From positions 1-64,000 of the forward strand of contig PYVY01000014.1 of NCBI GenBank assembly GCA_003056425.1: a stretch of DNA of 64,000 nucleotides. Reading direction: 5' to 3'. The translations under genes and the position numbers were made by a program. Shown here piece after piece: positions 26,127-35,168 of this stretch. Below the pieces are notes generated by a model. That model was not told where the DNA came from and ran no database searches. It saw nothing but the letters and a program-made list of their open reading frames with translations. This DNA comes from Alteromonas indica. Lineage in GTDB: Bacteria > Pseudomonadota > Gammaproteobacteria > Enterobacterales > Alteromonadaceae. The first letter of the stretch is position 1. The number at the start of each line of letters is the position of its first letter.

Positions 26127-26576
26127 CTAATAAGTTTTGTAAGGGAGGAATTTTCCCGACATTACCACTTTGACCCGGTCACCTTTAGGGTCGGCTTCGC
26201 GATTAAGATCCATCGAAAAATCTATGGCACTCATAATTCCGTCGCCAAATTCTTCGTGAATGAGTTCTTTCAATGTAGTGCCATACACACTAATGAGCTC
26301 ATACCAGCGATAAATCAGCGGATCGGTTGGCACGGCCGTAGGTAGCGAACCTTTATAGGGAGCTATTTGTAACCAGGCGATCGCTTCATCCTCCAGTTCA
26401 AACAACGCCCCCACCGCTTCAGCCTGTTGTTTGTTCATGGCCATCTGTCCAAGGCAAGCTGCGGTACTCCACTCTTTTGACTGGCCTACCACCTCGGCTA
26501 CCTGCGTCCATTTAATCGCCTTGGCGACTTTTTTACTTATAATCAGGTTTGTTACCTGGCTTCTATCAGTGATCAT
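26127..26576 (-). CDS. cynS: Cyanate hydratase (cyanase)
   Basis: A 149-residue cytoplasmic enzyme that converts cyanate plus bicarbonate to ammonia and carbon dioxide. The N-terminal helical part (WTQVAEVVGQSKEWSTAACLGQMAM) and the C-terminal catalytic segment with YRWYELISVYG (Arg), LIHEEFGDGIMSAIDF (Glu) and Ser match the decameric CynS family, and the length is close to the usual 147-156. It is last in the nirC/kinase-phosphatase unit and has an AAGGAGTGAGTT ribosome binding site. In the nitrogen island it adds cyanate as an ammonium source or detoxifies it. Confidence 0.96.
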   Translation of the reverse strand: MITDRSQVTNLIISKKVAKAIKWTQVAEVVGQSKEWSTAACLGQMAMNKQQAEAVGALFELEDEAIAWLQIAPYKGSLPTAVPTDPLIYRWYELISVYGTTLKELIHEEFGDGIMSAIDFSMDLNREADPKGDRVKVVMSGKFLPYKTY

Positions 26577-26608
26577 AACTCACTCCTTTGGAGGTTAAGG
26601 TTTATAGG

Positions 26609-28327
26609 TCATGCATTGCTTGTGTTGAGCAATACAATGACCAAACACAACAACAGCGCGCTAACGCCCTGCCAAAAGCGCACTGGATGGCGCTGAATAA
26701 GGGGCGCCCGCTGGGCCTGTAAGTAGGCCGGATTAGGATGACGCAGGTCGTATAAGAATGCCGAGAGTACCGGGTAACGTTTAGCCGGGTTCGGATGCAG
26801 AGCTTTTTTTAAGGTATCATCTAACCAACCGGGGATATGACGCTGCGCATCTAACACACTGCGGTAGCGCAACTTATGCTGGGCGGCCACGGTGGTAGCT
26901 CGCGGTACAGCAGCACCATAAGGATAGCGCTGACTTAACAGGTAGTAGGTAAGCACTGCAAGCGAATACATGTCAGACTGCACACTGCCGGGCTCACCTA
27001 AAAAGCATTCTGGCGCGCAATACATCAAGGCGCCGGTAAGCTGCACGTCAGGTTGATAAAATTCGTTGAGGCCGGCAATACTGGCGCTACCAAGGTCAAT
27101 TAAACACACCGTCCCCTGCGCGTTTAGCATAATATTTTCAGGGCGCAAATCCTGGTGAATAACGTCAGCCCGGTGTAAAGCCCGCAATCCCAGAGCGATC
27201 TGTTCGACCCAGCTGCGGATGGTTTCAAGATCCGGTTGGGGGTTGTCTCGTAACCACTGTGCCAGGGTCTGGCCTGGGACGTGATCAAGTACCGTGTATA
27301 GTGCAGTACGATTGTTTGCGCTGGCCGGTGCGCCTATGACATGAATACTGCTGATGCGCCGGGCCACCCACTCTTCAGTCAACAGCCGGTCCAGGTGCTC
27401 GCGCTGTTCGGCCAATTCCTGGCTGGGTGCTTTAATAACGTATTGCGGGCCGTGGGGCGCTTCACTTTGATGTTTAGCAAGATAAATATGACTGCGGGCA
27501 CTACTATACAGCACCCGGGTTATCAGGTAGTCATCTAACGTATTGCCAGGGCTTAGTACCGGAGGAACCGGTAAATTTACCTCATCAGCGTTAAACCATT
27601 GAACCGGTTCCGGCAGCGCATCAATTCTGAGCAGTTGCACCGTAAGGTTATCGTCACTGCCATTATCAAAAGCCTGTTGCACCATGTGTTTGGCACAATC
27701 GGTAAGCTGCTGGCCGTGCTCAGCCAAGCACTGAGTCATCTGCTGCGCGGGTAAATATTCATATACTCCATCAGTTGCCAGTATAAAAATATCCCCTTCG
27801 GCTAAAGCTACTTCGCTGGTATCGACTACAAGCTGTTCGTGCATACCAAGAGCGTTACTGAGATAGAAACGCTGATCATGCCACTGGCGGTGGTCGCGGG
27901 TAAGTTGCTCTAACTGATGCTCCCGCCAGCGATAAATTCGGCTATCTCCAACGTGAAACAGATACCCCTGTCGATGCTTGGCAATTAATGCACTGAATGT
28001 GCACACATAACCGTGATCCGGGTTTTCCCAATGTTCACTGTTTCGCGTGGTGTTTAACAAGCTGCGGTTAATGGTTTGGATAACTTGCTCGCCAGCGTGC
28101 GCAACTGACCAGCTATCGCTGGTACAAAAATAGTCGTGCAAGAACTGGGTGATAGCGGCCTGACTGGCTTGGTCGCTTACCGGGCTACTGCCGATACCGT
28201 CAGCCAGGGCCACCGCTGCACCCTTGAACTGTAGCGGGGACCCTAATGGAACCCGGGCACCATGACTGTCCTGGTTAAGCGTTTTTTCACCTGCGCTGGA
28301 ATGTTGGCCTAAAGCAACCTTCAACAT
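26609..28327 (-). CDS. Bifunctional PP2C-type phosphatase / Ser-Thr protein kinase, membrane-anchored
   Basis: A 572-residue fusion. Residues about 1-235 are a PP2C phosphatase: ALADGIGSSPVSDQASQAA, FHVGDSRIYRW, FILATDGVYEYL and SDDNLTVQLL hold the metal-binding Asp residues. About 265-525 is a Hanks-type kinase with YVIKAP (Lys), HRADVIHQDLRPENI (catalytic Asp and Asn) and DLGSAS in place of DFG. A single hydrophobic helix near the C-terminus (about 545-568) anchors it, leaving the enzymatic domains in the cytoplasm. Both active sites look intact. It lies between nirC and cynS, a placement known from other gammaproteobacterial nitrate clusters. Its target is unknown; NirC or NasR are plausible. 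Confidence 0.85.
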   Translation of the reverse strand: MLKVALGQHSSAGEKTLNQDSHGARVPLGSPLQFKGAAVALADGIGSSPVSDQASQAAITQFLHDYFCTSDSWSVAHAGEQVIQTINRSLLNTTRNSEHWENPDHGYVCTFSALIAKHRQGYLFHVGDSRIYRWREHQLEQLTRDHRQWHDQRFYLSNALGMHEQLVVDTSEVALAEGDIFILATDGVYEYLPAQQMTQCLAEHGQQLTDCAKHMVQQAFDNGSDDNLTVQLLRIDALPEPVQWFNADEVNLPVPPVLSPGNTLDDYLITRVLYSSARSHIYLAKHQSEAPHGPQYVIKAPSQELAEQREHLDRLLTEEWVARRISSIHVIGAPASANNRTALYTVLDHVPGQTLAQWLRDNPQPDLETIRSWVEQIALGLRALHRADVIHQDLRPENIMLNAQGTVCLIDLGSASIAGLNEFYQPDVQLTGALMYCAPECFLGEPGSVQSDMYSLAVLTYYLLSQRYPYGAAVPRATTVAAQHKLRYRSVLDAQRHIPGWLDDTLKKALHPNPAKRYPVLSAFLYDLRHPNPAYLQAQRAPLIQRHPVRFWQGVSALLLCLVIVLLNTSNA

Positions 28328-28375
28328 AAAATAGTGTCCGGCACCCGCTCCAAAACAGGGGGTGCCATTCGCGGG

Positions 28376-29239
28376 CTATACGGTTGCGGGTTTAGTGTCA
28401 GCACTGGTGCGCACTGGCGCGCTTTGCGCTGCCAGTTTACGTTTGGGCGCCGTACGATAGTGGGTGCTATAAAGGGTCAATCCGGTAAAGGCAAGCCCGC
28501 CTACCAGGTTCCCCAGCGCGGTGGGTATTTCATTCCACACTAGATAGTCCATTACCGAGAATTCCCCCCCCATAATCAGCCCGAACGGGAATAGGAACAT
28601 ATTTACTACAGAGTGTTCAAAACCCATAAAAAAGAACAGCATAATTGGCATCCACATGGCAAATATTTTGCCACTGACATGGGTAGATATCATTGCGCCT
28701 ACTACACCCATCGACACCATCCAGTTACATAACATGCCGCGGATAAAAATAGTTAGCCAGCCTTCAGTACCATATTGAGCATAACCCAGGGTACGAGCTT
28801 CGCCGATACTGGCCACTTTGGTAGCAATAGCGCCACCGTCGGTGTTAAAACCATAGGTAAAAACAAATGACATCATAAATGCCACTGTTAACGCGCCTGC
28901 AAAATTGCCGCAAAACACCAACCCCCAGTTCCTTAGTATCTGCGGCCAGGTGACCCCCGGCCGTTTTGCCAGCCACGCCAGCGGGGTAAGCACAAACACC
29001 CCGGTTAGCAGATCAAAGCCCATAAGATAGAGCATGCAAAACCCCACCGGGAATAACACCGCACCAAGTAAAAATATGCCCGTTTGAACGGCAATAGTAA
29101 TCGCAAATACCGCAGCTAACGCCAAAATGGCCCCGGCCATGTATCCACGGATAAGCGTATCGCGGGTAGACATATAAATTTTGGATTCGCCCGCATCGAC
29201 CATTTTGGTCACAAATTCGTTCGGTAATAAGTAAGCCAT
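28376..29239 (-). CDS. nirC: Formate/nitrite transporter family channel, probable nitrite transporter
   Basis: About 287 residues with six to seven membrane helices, of the pentameric FocA/NirC family. Key features are the N-terminal amphipathic segment, GYMAGAILALAAVFAITIAV as TM1 and FMGFEHSVVNMFLFPFG, which contains the central conserved His. The ATG at 29239 is preferred because AGGTG lies six bases before it; a GTG three codons upstream has no such site. Location in the nitrate island argues for nitrite rather than formate. It starts the unit nirC, kinase/phosphatase, cynS and has a terminator-like hairpin in its leader. Confidence 0.88.
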   Translation of the reverse strand: MAYLLPNEFVTKMVDAGESKIYMSTRDTLIRGYMAGAILALAAVFAITIAVQTGIFLLGAVLFPVGFCMLYLMGFDLLTGVFVLTPLAWLAKRPGVTWPQILRNWGLVFCGNFAGALTVAFMMSFVFTYGFNTDGGAIATKVASIGEARTLGYAQYGTEGWLTIFIRGMLCNWMVSMGVVGAMISTHVSGKIFAMWMPIMLFFFMGFEHSVVNMFLFPFGLIMGGEFSVMDYLVWNEIPTALGNLVGGLAFTGLTLYSTHYRTAPKRKLAAQSAPVRTSADTKPATV

Positions 29240-29248
29240 GGTGTTCAC

Positions 29249-29655
29249 CTAAGGTTAAGGGTTAAGTTGACATCTACAAGCCGGCCCATTGGTAACAATT
29301 AATTGCGGGCACAAAAAAGCGCCCACACTGTTTCAGCGTTGCTGAAAAAGTTATGGACGCCATTATCCAAATATCGACATTGTCACGGCACATAGGCCAG
29401 TTGCTTACCGATACTTATTACAAAAATAGGGCCAATATCTTTTAGCCATTTATTTTCAATAACTTGCAACTTATCCGTTGAAACCAACGCGCCCTCACCC
29501 GCCACGAATGCACTTTAACTGTGCAGCCTACGCACTTAAAATGGGCTTTCTTTCTTATCTTCTACTAGCAATCGGCGGTGAGGAAGGCGCGGGCGCAGGG
29601 GCGCTAGGGTGTTCCGTGTTGTGGAATGGCCTTTGCTTAGGTAAGGGTATTCTTG
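29249..29655. other. Divergent nirC / nasR intergenic region
   Basis: About 400 bases between two divergent genes. The nirC side carries an intrinsic-terminator-like hairpin (listed separately). No named promoter motif was clear. A short plus-strand open frame around 29478-29663 is not supported as a gene. Confidence 0.55.
29313..29360 (-). terminator. Terminator-like hairpin in the nirC leader, possible attenuator
   Basis: On the minus strand GCGTCCATA (29352-29360) pairs with TATGG-like TGTGGGCGC (29319-29327) using three G-U pairs. An inner perfect stem TTTCAGC-AAC-GCTGAAA (29331-29347) is enclosed, and six Ts follow (29313-29318). No minus-strand gene lies upstream for it to terminate. 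It lacks the GGGC-AACGAA-GCCC element of the nrtA and nirB leaders. Confidence 0.55.
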
Positions 29656-30969
29656 ATGTTTAGCGTTATGGCCGGTCCAATGCCCCACTATACTGATACC
29701 ACAAAGCGTTTTTTACTGGCTGCCAAGTACGCCGAGATAGCCGCGTTAGAGCAACTTGCAGCGAACTGTCGCCTGGTTATCAGTATGACCAGTCTTATCC
29801 ACCAGCTGCAACGCGAGCGCGGCGCCAGCAATGTTTATTTAGCCTCCCAGGGGCAACGCTTTTCAAATCAGCTGCAGGCGCAGCATGCGCAAAGCATACA
29901 GGCTGAGGATACGCTTAAAAGCCAGCTCAACGCGATGTACCTGAATGATGCAGAACAAGCAGGCAATATGCGGTTGCTCGGCAGTATCGCGGTGGCACTA
30001 CAGGGTATGGATAACGTCAGCTTTTTACGTGACCAGATAAAGGCTACCAAGATTAGCGCACTGGCTTCCACACAGGCATATTGTCGGCTGATCAACAGTT
30101 TGCTGGCCGTGATTTTCGAAGCAGCCGATGTGGCTGGAGACCCGGTTATCACCCGCCGTTTGGTGGCACTATTTAATTTTATCCAGGGTAAGGAGTTTGC
30201 AGGTCAGGAGCGAGCTTGGGGGGCCATTGGCTTTGCCGAAACGCATTTCAATACCTCGCTATGTGAGCGTCTTGAACATTTACAGCAGCAACAGCAACAC
30301 CATGTTGATATCTTCCTGGAATTTTGTGATGAGCATGCCCGTAGCTTGTGGCAAGCCACACAGCAAAGTGATGCCACCCAGCAGCAGGCTAAACTACGAG
30401 CGATGATTAAACAATTAGCCGATGGCAGCCCTATTGATGGCCAATTAAGTGAGATCTGGTATGACGTGGCAAGTAGTCGCATCGACGGGATGCAAAACGT
30501 AGAGGAATGGCTAACAAACGAATTGATCACCCTCACAGCAGAGCGTCTTCAGCAAGCAAACAAAAGCCTCAAAAATCACAAAAAACTTCTGCAAACATTA
30601 ACCGAACAGGCCTCGGCAGCTGACCGCCCACTCACCGTATTATTTGACCCCACTGCACCGGGACTGCAAGGTAGTGAGGGCCACCGGGAAACCACATCAC
30701 CTAACACTGGGCTATCGGCGCACCGCTCATTTTATGATTTGCTGTGTGAACAGTCAGAACATATTCGCCAAATGTCGAGCGAACTCGATGCCGCCCGCCA
30801 AGCGATTAACGAGCAAAAAACCATAGACCGCGCAAAATTGCTGCTCATGCAGCAGTGGCAATTAACAGAAAGCCAGGCTTACCGGCGCTTGCAAAAGCAC
30901 GCTATGGAACAAAACCTACGGATTGCTGATATCGCCGGCCGCGTAGTCAACAGCACCCCGGCGCGCTAG
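29656..30969 (+). CDS. nasR: Nitrate-responsive transcription antiterminator (NIT and ANTAR domains)
   Basis: About 437 residues. The N-terminal two-thirds are a helical nitrate/nitrite-sensing NIT domain (VISMTSLIHQLQRERGASN, then LINSLLAVIFEAADVAGDP and FIQGKEFAGQERAWGA). The last 55 residues are an ANTAR RNA-binding domain (IDRAKLLLMQQWQLTESQAY then RRLQKHAMEQNLRIADIA). In Klebsiella NasR, nitrate binding lets the ANTAR domain hold a leader hairpin pair and prevent termination. Leaders of that design precede nrtA and nirB here. The ATG at 29656 is chosen for the AAGGG eight bases upstream. It is divergent from nirC. Confidence 0.93.
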   Translation: MFSVMAGPMPHYTDTTKRFLLAAKYAEIAALEQLAANCRLVISMTSLIHQLQRERGASNVYLASQGQRFSNQLQAQHAQSIQAEDTLKSQLNAMYLNDAEQAGNMRLLGSIAVALQGMDNVSFLRDQIKATKISALASTQAYCRLINSLLAVIFEAADVAGDPVITRRLVALFNFIQGKEFAGQERAWGAIGFAETHFNTSLCERLEHLQQQQQHHVDIFLEFCDEHARSLWQATQQSDATQQQAKLRAMIKQLADGSPIDGQLSEIWYDVASSRIDGMQNVEEWLTNELITLTAERLQQANKSLKNHKKLLQTLTEQASAADRPLTVLFDPTAPGLQGSEGHRETTSPNTGLSAHRSFYDLLCEQSEHIRQMSSELDAARQAINEQKTIDRAKLLLMQQWQLTESQAYRRLQKHAMEQNLRIADIAGRVVNSTPAR

Positions 30970-31102
30970 CCTGGCGCGGGGCATCGACGCCTTCCCCCTT
31001 CAGGCCTCATGGGTAGGTAGATGGAAATATGGCGACCATGCCCAACCGTATAAATACAAGCACGCCCAAGCGCCTCGCTTTATACATTTAGCCGAACGGC
31101 TA

Positions 31103-31840
31103 TTACACAGCACCGCCATTTGCTCTAAGTACCTGACCGTTCACCCATTCGCCGTCCGGCCCTAACAAAAAGGCGACGACGGCGGCAATATCCTGAGGGG
31201 TACCCAGGCGCTCTTTCGGGCTCATATTTGCCAGCTTATTAATGAGTTCATCAGACTTACCGGATAAAAACAGGTCGGTTTCTGTGGGGCCGGGGGCCAC
31301 CGCATTAACATTGATATTTTTTCCCCGCATTTCTTTGGCCATGATAGCTGTGGCGGTTTCAACCGCCGCCTTAGTAGCGGCATACACGCTATAGTTTTCC
31401 AGCTTCAACCCCACCACTGACGTGGATAAATTTACAATGCGCCCATTCTCACGCAGCCGCTTTGCAGCTTCACGCATGGTGTATAAAGTCCCTTTTAAAT
31501 TAATATCAATATGCTGGCTTATATGGCTATCCGTTACCTCGCTTAGAGGGGCTAACTCAAGTACACCGGCATTATTTACCAGCGCATCGACGCCGCCAAA
31601 GTGTTCTGCGGTGGTATCAAATAGTGCAGTCACTGCTGTAGAATCACTAATATCTGCCTGATACGCCATGGCCTGGCCGCCCTTTTCGGTAATCTCCTGC
31701 ACTACTGCCTGGGCAGCCTCTGCGCTACTGGCATAATTTACCACCACCGCGAACCCTTCCTGACTGAGTCTTTTGGCTATCTGCGCACCGATGCCCCGAG
31801 AGGCGCCAGTGACAATGGCAACTTTATTTGGGTTACTCAT
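31103..31840 (-). CDS. Short-chain dehydrogenase/reductase (SDR) oxidoreductase
   Basis: A 245-residue classical SDR. The cofactor motif TGASRGIGAQIAKRL is at about residues 12-26, NNAG at about 88-91, and the catalytic Ser-Tyr-Lys set appears as STSVVG and YAATKAA. The Arg in the first loop suggests NADP(H) preference. FabG-like sequence alone does not give the substrate, and there is no fatty-acid synthesis context; it is a lone gene between nasR (convergent) and katB. Confidence 0.9.
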   Translation of the reverse strand: MSNPNKVAIVTGASRGIGAQIAKRLSQEGFAVVVNYASSAEAAQAVVQEITEKGGQAMAYQADISDSTAVTALFDTTAEHFGGVDALVNNAGVLELAPLSEVTDSHISQHIDINLKGTLYTMREAAKRLRENGRIVNLSTSVVGLKLENYSVYAATKAAVETATAIMAKEMRGKNINVNAVAPGPTETDLFLSGKSDELINKLANMSPKERLGTPQDIAAVVAFLLGPDGEWVNGQVLRANGGAV

Positions 31841-32581
31841 GGCTGTCTCCTGTTAACGTGCATTGCGTCGCGTGATTTGCCTAAGATATACGAAGCAAGC
31901 ATGGTTGATGGTTGATTAATTCCCCACCCTAACCTGTTTCTTCGGCTTACCTGGGACGCTTTACGATAAACGGCACAGAATAACGGTTGCGTGGTGGCAG
32001 CTGCCATGGCTTATGGGGAGCATTTTAGATGCATGCTGGTTTGGCCTGCGTGTCTGGCTCGCGTGACCGGCCAGCCGCTAAATTCGTAAAGCCCTGTTAG
32101 GTCCTGTCATAAGGTTACATTGCCCCGCAGGTATACGTAAAACCAGGATAAAGCCAAGTTAAAGCCAATTGGCCGTGCCGTTTATTTAGCTAATTTTAGC
32201 CAGCGTTGATATAGCCATTGCTATTAGCGCACGGCTGTTTGTCTTCGCCCAAATTATGACGTTGCAGTAGTTGACCCGTAACAAAGAAGGACCGACCTGA
32301 AAGGCTAGCCCAATGATATTTCCAGTCCGACACCCCTCTAATACTAAAAACAGATTAGTCTAATTATATTTTATCGATTTTAATAATTGATGTTATCTAG
32401 GATACTCTTTCGCTCAACAAGCCAGCAGTGTTTTTAAGAATACCTAGTTCTGTTAATTAAGGTACTTAAGTCACTGTTTATACGAAATGTAATCGCAGCA
32501 TAACTATAAAGTTTTTTGGCGTTCCCAGGGGTTAAGAGCTTAAAAGTTTGTAAATAATGTTGCCATCTAAAGGAATTCAGC
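31841..32581. other. Intergenic region between the SDR gene and katB
   Basis: About 740 bases with no supported gene. The last 250 bases are AT-rich and should hold the katB promoter. I looked for an OxyR-type site and found only partial AT-rich dyads (for example around 32372-32392), not enough to call. Confidence 0.5.
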
Positions 32582-34186
32582 ATGAAGACTGCGTTTTCAA
32601 AAGTATTATTAGCCTGTGTGACTGCGGGTATGTTAAGCCTATCAGTACAAGCAGATACCCTGACCCGCCAGAATGGTGCACCGGTAGGTGATAACCAGAA
32701 CTCACAAACGGCGGGGCCGTGGGGGCCTGTGTTATTACAGGACTCTCATTTAATTGAAAAATTAGCCTCGTTTGACCGTGAACGGATCCCTGAGCGTGTG
32801 GTTCACGCCCGTGGCACCGGGGTGTACGGTTACTACGAAAACTATGAAGATCTCTCTGATGAAACCATGGCCGCACCATTTCAGAAAGAAGGTAAAAAGA
32901 CGGATGTTTTTGTTCGTTTTTCAGCGGTAATTCATGGTCACCAATCACCAGAGACTTTACGGGATCCTCGCGGCTTTGCGGTTAAGTTTTATACCGAGCA
33001 GGGTAACTGGGATTTGGTAGGCAATAACTTCCCGGTATTCTTTATTCGGGACGCCATAAAGTTCCCTGATATGGTGCATGCGTTTAAACCTTCGCCGGTA
33101 ACCAATGTTCAGATGGGTTCGCGTATTTTCGACTTTTTCTCACATGTGCCAGAAGGCACCCACGCTTTAACAATGCTGTTTTCTGATTACGGTACGCCTG
33201 CAAGCTACCTGAACATGAACGGCTCGGGTGTACATGCGTTTAAATTTGTCGATGAAAGTGGCGATTATAAGTACGTCAAGTTCACCTGGAAGGCAAACCA
33301 GCCGGTGAAGAACTTCACTGCTGAACAAGCTATGAAAGTACAAGGTGAAGATTTTCAACCACATACCAGCGATATTTATACCCGTATCGGTGAAAAAGGC
33401 GAAACCGCTTCATGGGATTTGTACCTGCAGGAAATGGAACCTGAACAACTGGACGACTATGACTTTAACCCGTTAGACACTACTAAAATCTGGCCGGAGT
33501 CGTTAGTACCGGCGCGCAAGATTGGCCGTTTGGTATTGAACCGGGTACCGGATAACTTCTTTGAAGAAACTGAACAGGCGGCATTTGCACCAAGCAACCT
33601 GATTCCGGGTATCGAGCCGTCTGAAGATCGTATGCTACAAGGTCGTTTGTTCTCGTATGCTGATACTCAACGTTATCGTTTAGGCGTAAACGCCTACCGC
33701 ATTCCGGTTAATTCACCGAAAAATGCAACTATTGATAACCACGAGCAACACGGCCAGTTGCGCACTACGCACTCTACCCGTGACGTAAATTATCAGCCAA
33801 GCCGTCGGGTAGACCTGAATGAAGATCCAGCCTACCGTTATTCTAGTAAGCCGTTGGCCGGTATGACTCAACAAATTCCTTTTTATAAGGAACAAAACTT
33901 CAAGCAGGCCGGAGATTTCTATCGCAGCCTTAGCAAAGAAGGCCGTCAACACCTGATAGAAAATATGGGTGGTACCTTGGCCGGTACGCCAGAAGAAGAA
34001 ATTCGGGTAATTATCAGTGCGTATATGTATAACGCCGATAAGGAATACGGTACTGGTGTAGCCAAGCGCGCGAACGCGTCGTTGTCTAAAGTTAAAGCAA
34101 AAGCCAAAGAGCTGATGGACACCCAAACTGAGCGTGCTAAACATGCCAAACAGGTTGCCGAAAGCCTGGCGGCCATGCATAAGTAA
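32582..34186 (+). CDS. katB: Periplasmic catalase, KatB type
   Basis: A 534-residue monofunctional haem catalase, decomposing hydrogen peroxide. A signal peptide of about 24 residues (ending SVQA) places it in the periplasm. Catalytic His is in RVVHARGTG, Asn in GNNFPVFFIRD, and the haem-ligand Tyr in RLFSYADTQRYRLG. The long C-terminal part typical of the shorter-subunit clade ends about residue 530. It has an AAAGGAATTCAGC ribosome binding site. Directly downstream is an ankyrin-repeat gene, the same katB-ankB arrangement known from Pseudomonas aeruginosa. Confidence 0.95.
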   Translation: MKTAFSKVLLACVTAGMLSLSVQADTLTRQNGAPVGDNQNSQTAGPWGPVLLQDSHLIEKLASFDRERIPERVVHARGTGVYGYYENYEDLSDETMAAPFQKEGKKTDVFVRFSAVIHGHQSPETLRDPRGFAVKFYTEQGNWDLVGNNFPVFFIRDAIKFPDMVHAFKPSPVTNVQMGSRIFDFFSHVPEGTHALTMLFSDYGTPASYLNMNGSGVHAFKFVDESGDYKYVKFTWKANQPVKNFTAEQAMKVQGEDFQPHTSDIYTRIGEKGETASWDLYLQEMEPEQLDDYDFNPLDTTKIWPESLVPARKIGRLVLNRVPDNFFEETEQAAFAPSNLIPGIEPSEDRMLQGRLFSYADTQRYRLGVNAYRIPVNSPKNATIDNHEQHGQLRTTHSTRDVNYQPSRRVDLNEDPAYRYSSKPLAGMTQQIPFYKEQNFKQAGDFYRSLSKEGRQHLIENMGGTLAGTPEEEIRVIISAYMYNADKEYGTGVAKRANASLSKVKAKAKELMDTQTERAKHAKQVAESLAAMHK

Positions 34187-34194
34187 CCCTGCCC

Positions 34195-34222
34195 ATCCTG
34201 CACCCCCGGGTGCAGGATTTTA
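34195..34222 (+). terminator. Intrinsic terminator between katB and ankB
   Basis: ATCCTGCACCC (34195-34205) and GGGTGCAGGAT (34208-34218) form an 11-bp stem with TTTTA after it. It would set ankB expression below katB by partial read-through. Confidence 0.8.
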
Positions 34223-34246
34223 CTTTGTTTAACCGGGAGTATTTAA

Positions 34247-34834
34247 ATGCAACATACTTTTACACGTTGGTTTTTAACCGCCATTTTCATACTGTGCTCA
34301 TTTACTGCTATTGCCAGCCAGGCTCAAAATGCAGAGGCCTTGAAAGCGCGCTATTTCGACGCCGCCCGGGCCGGCAATATTGAACTGCTAAGCGCTTTCT
34401 ATGAAGCTGGGGTAAACGCTAATGTAGCGGATGAGAAAGGCTATACGGCGTTAATTCTGGCGGCTTACCATGGACATCAGAAGGCCGTGACTTATCTTAT
34501 TGACACTGCGCACGCGGATACTTGTCAGGAAGACAATAAAGGTAATACTGCACTAATGGGCGCTATTTTCAAAGGCCATCTGACTGTGGCTAAACAATTA
34601 ATGTTTGCAGACTGCAATGTTGATGCACAAAATCAGCAGGGCCAGACAGCCCTGATGTTTGCCAGCTTGTTTGACCGCCAGGAATTGGTACAGGAACTGA
34701 TTGCCAGTGGAGCAAACCCGCAACATACAGATTTATCGGGTAACACAGTGGCTGATATCGCGTTATCACAAGGTAATTATACATTGGCCCAGGCGCTAAC
34801 TAACAGCAAAAAACAGCCCAGCACCGCTAAATAG
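34247..34834 (+). CDS. ankB: Secreted ankyrin-repeat protein, AnkB type
   Basis: A 195-residue protein with a signal peptide (cleavage near AIASQA) and four to five ankyrin repeats (DEKGYTALILAAYHGHQKAV, NKGNTALMGAIFKGHLTVAK, NQQGQTALMFASLFDRQELV, DLSGNTVADIALSQGNYTLA). In P. aeruginosa, periplasmic AnkB is needed for full KatB catalase activity. Here it is 60 bases downstream of katB, separated by a hairpin terminator, and has its own site GGGAG before the ATG. A scaffold role for KatB is inferred from that precedent. Confidence 0.88.
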   Translation: MQHTFTRWFLTAIFILCSFTAIASQAQNAEALKARYFDAARAGNIELLSAFYEAGVNANVADEKGYTALILAAYHGHQKAVTYLIDTAHADTCQEDNKGNTALMGAIFKGHLTVAKQLMFADCNVDAQNQQGQTALMFASLFDRQELVQELIASGANPQHTDLSGNTVADIALSQGNYTLAQALTNSKKQPSTAK

Positions 34835-35168
34835 GTCCGGGCTACCCAGGGGGTTTCCAGGTTTCCGTTAAGCTGAGCGCCCCAGTATATGGCCCCAGTG
34901 AAGAAGGCAACCTTATACAGATTACCACTGCCACCGCTAGTTCAGCGTGGTTAGCTTTTGGCCTTATAAGCGCAAACGGACCATTACCGCCCTTTCTGCC
35001 CCTAGCTAAACCGTTTGCATAAGAACCACTAGCCAGCACAGCCATCGGCCTTACCGCTATGGTCCGATAATATCAAGTAGCTTCGCGCAAACTCACGCTG
35101 CTCGCCGACATTCTCTGCGCAAGCGAGGTTTCTCCGTCAGGCAAGTCCATTTTGCGTAGCGACCGCCA
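34835..35168. other. Intergenic region between ankB and uvrA2
   Basis: About 334 bases separating convergent genes. No terminator with a clear T-run was found. A 67-codon minus-strand frame (34842-35045) is open but lacks a ribosome binding site and a recognisable product. Confidence 0.45.

Noticed and set aside
32372..32392. OxyR site upstream of katB
   Set aside because: Only one partial AT-rich dyad was found; the four-part spacing of OxyR sites is not met.
34842..35045. 67-codon open frame on the minus strand between ankB and uvrA2
   Set aside because: No ribosome binding site and no family recognised; convergent spacers often carry such frames by chance.
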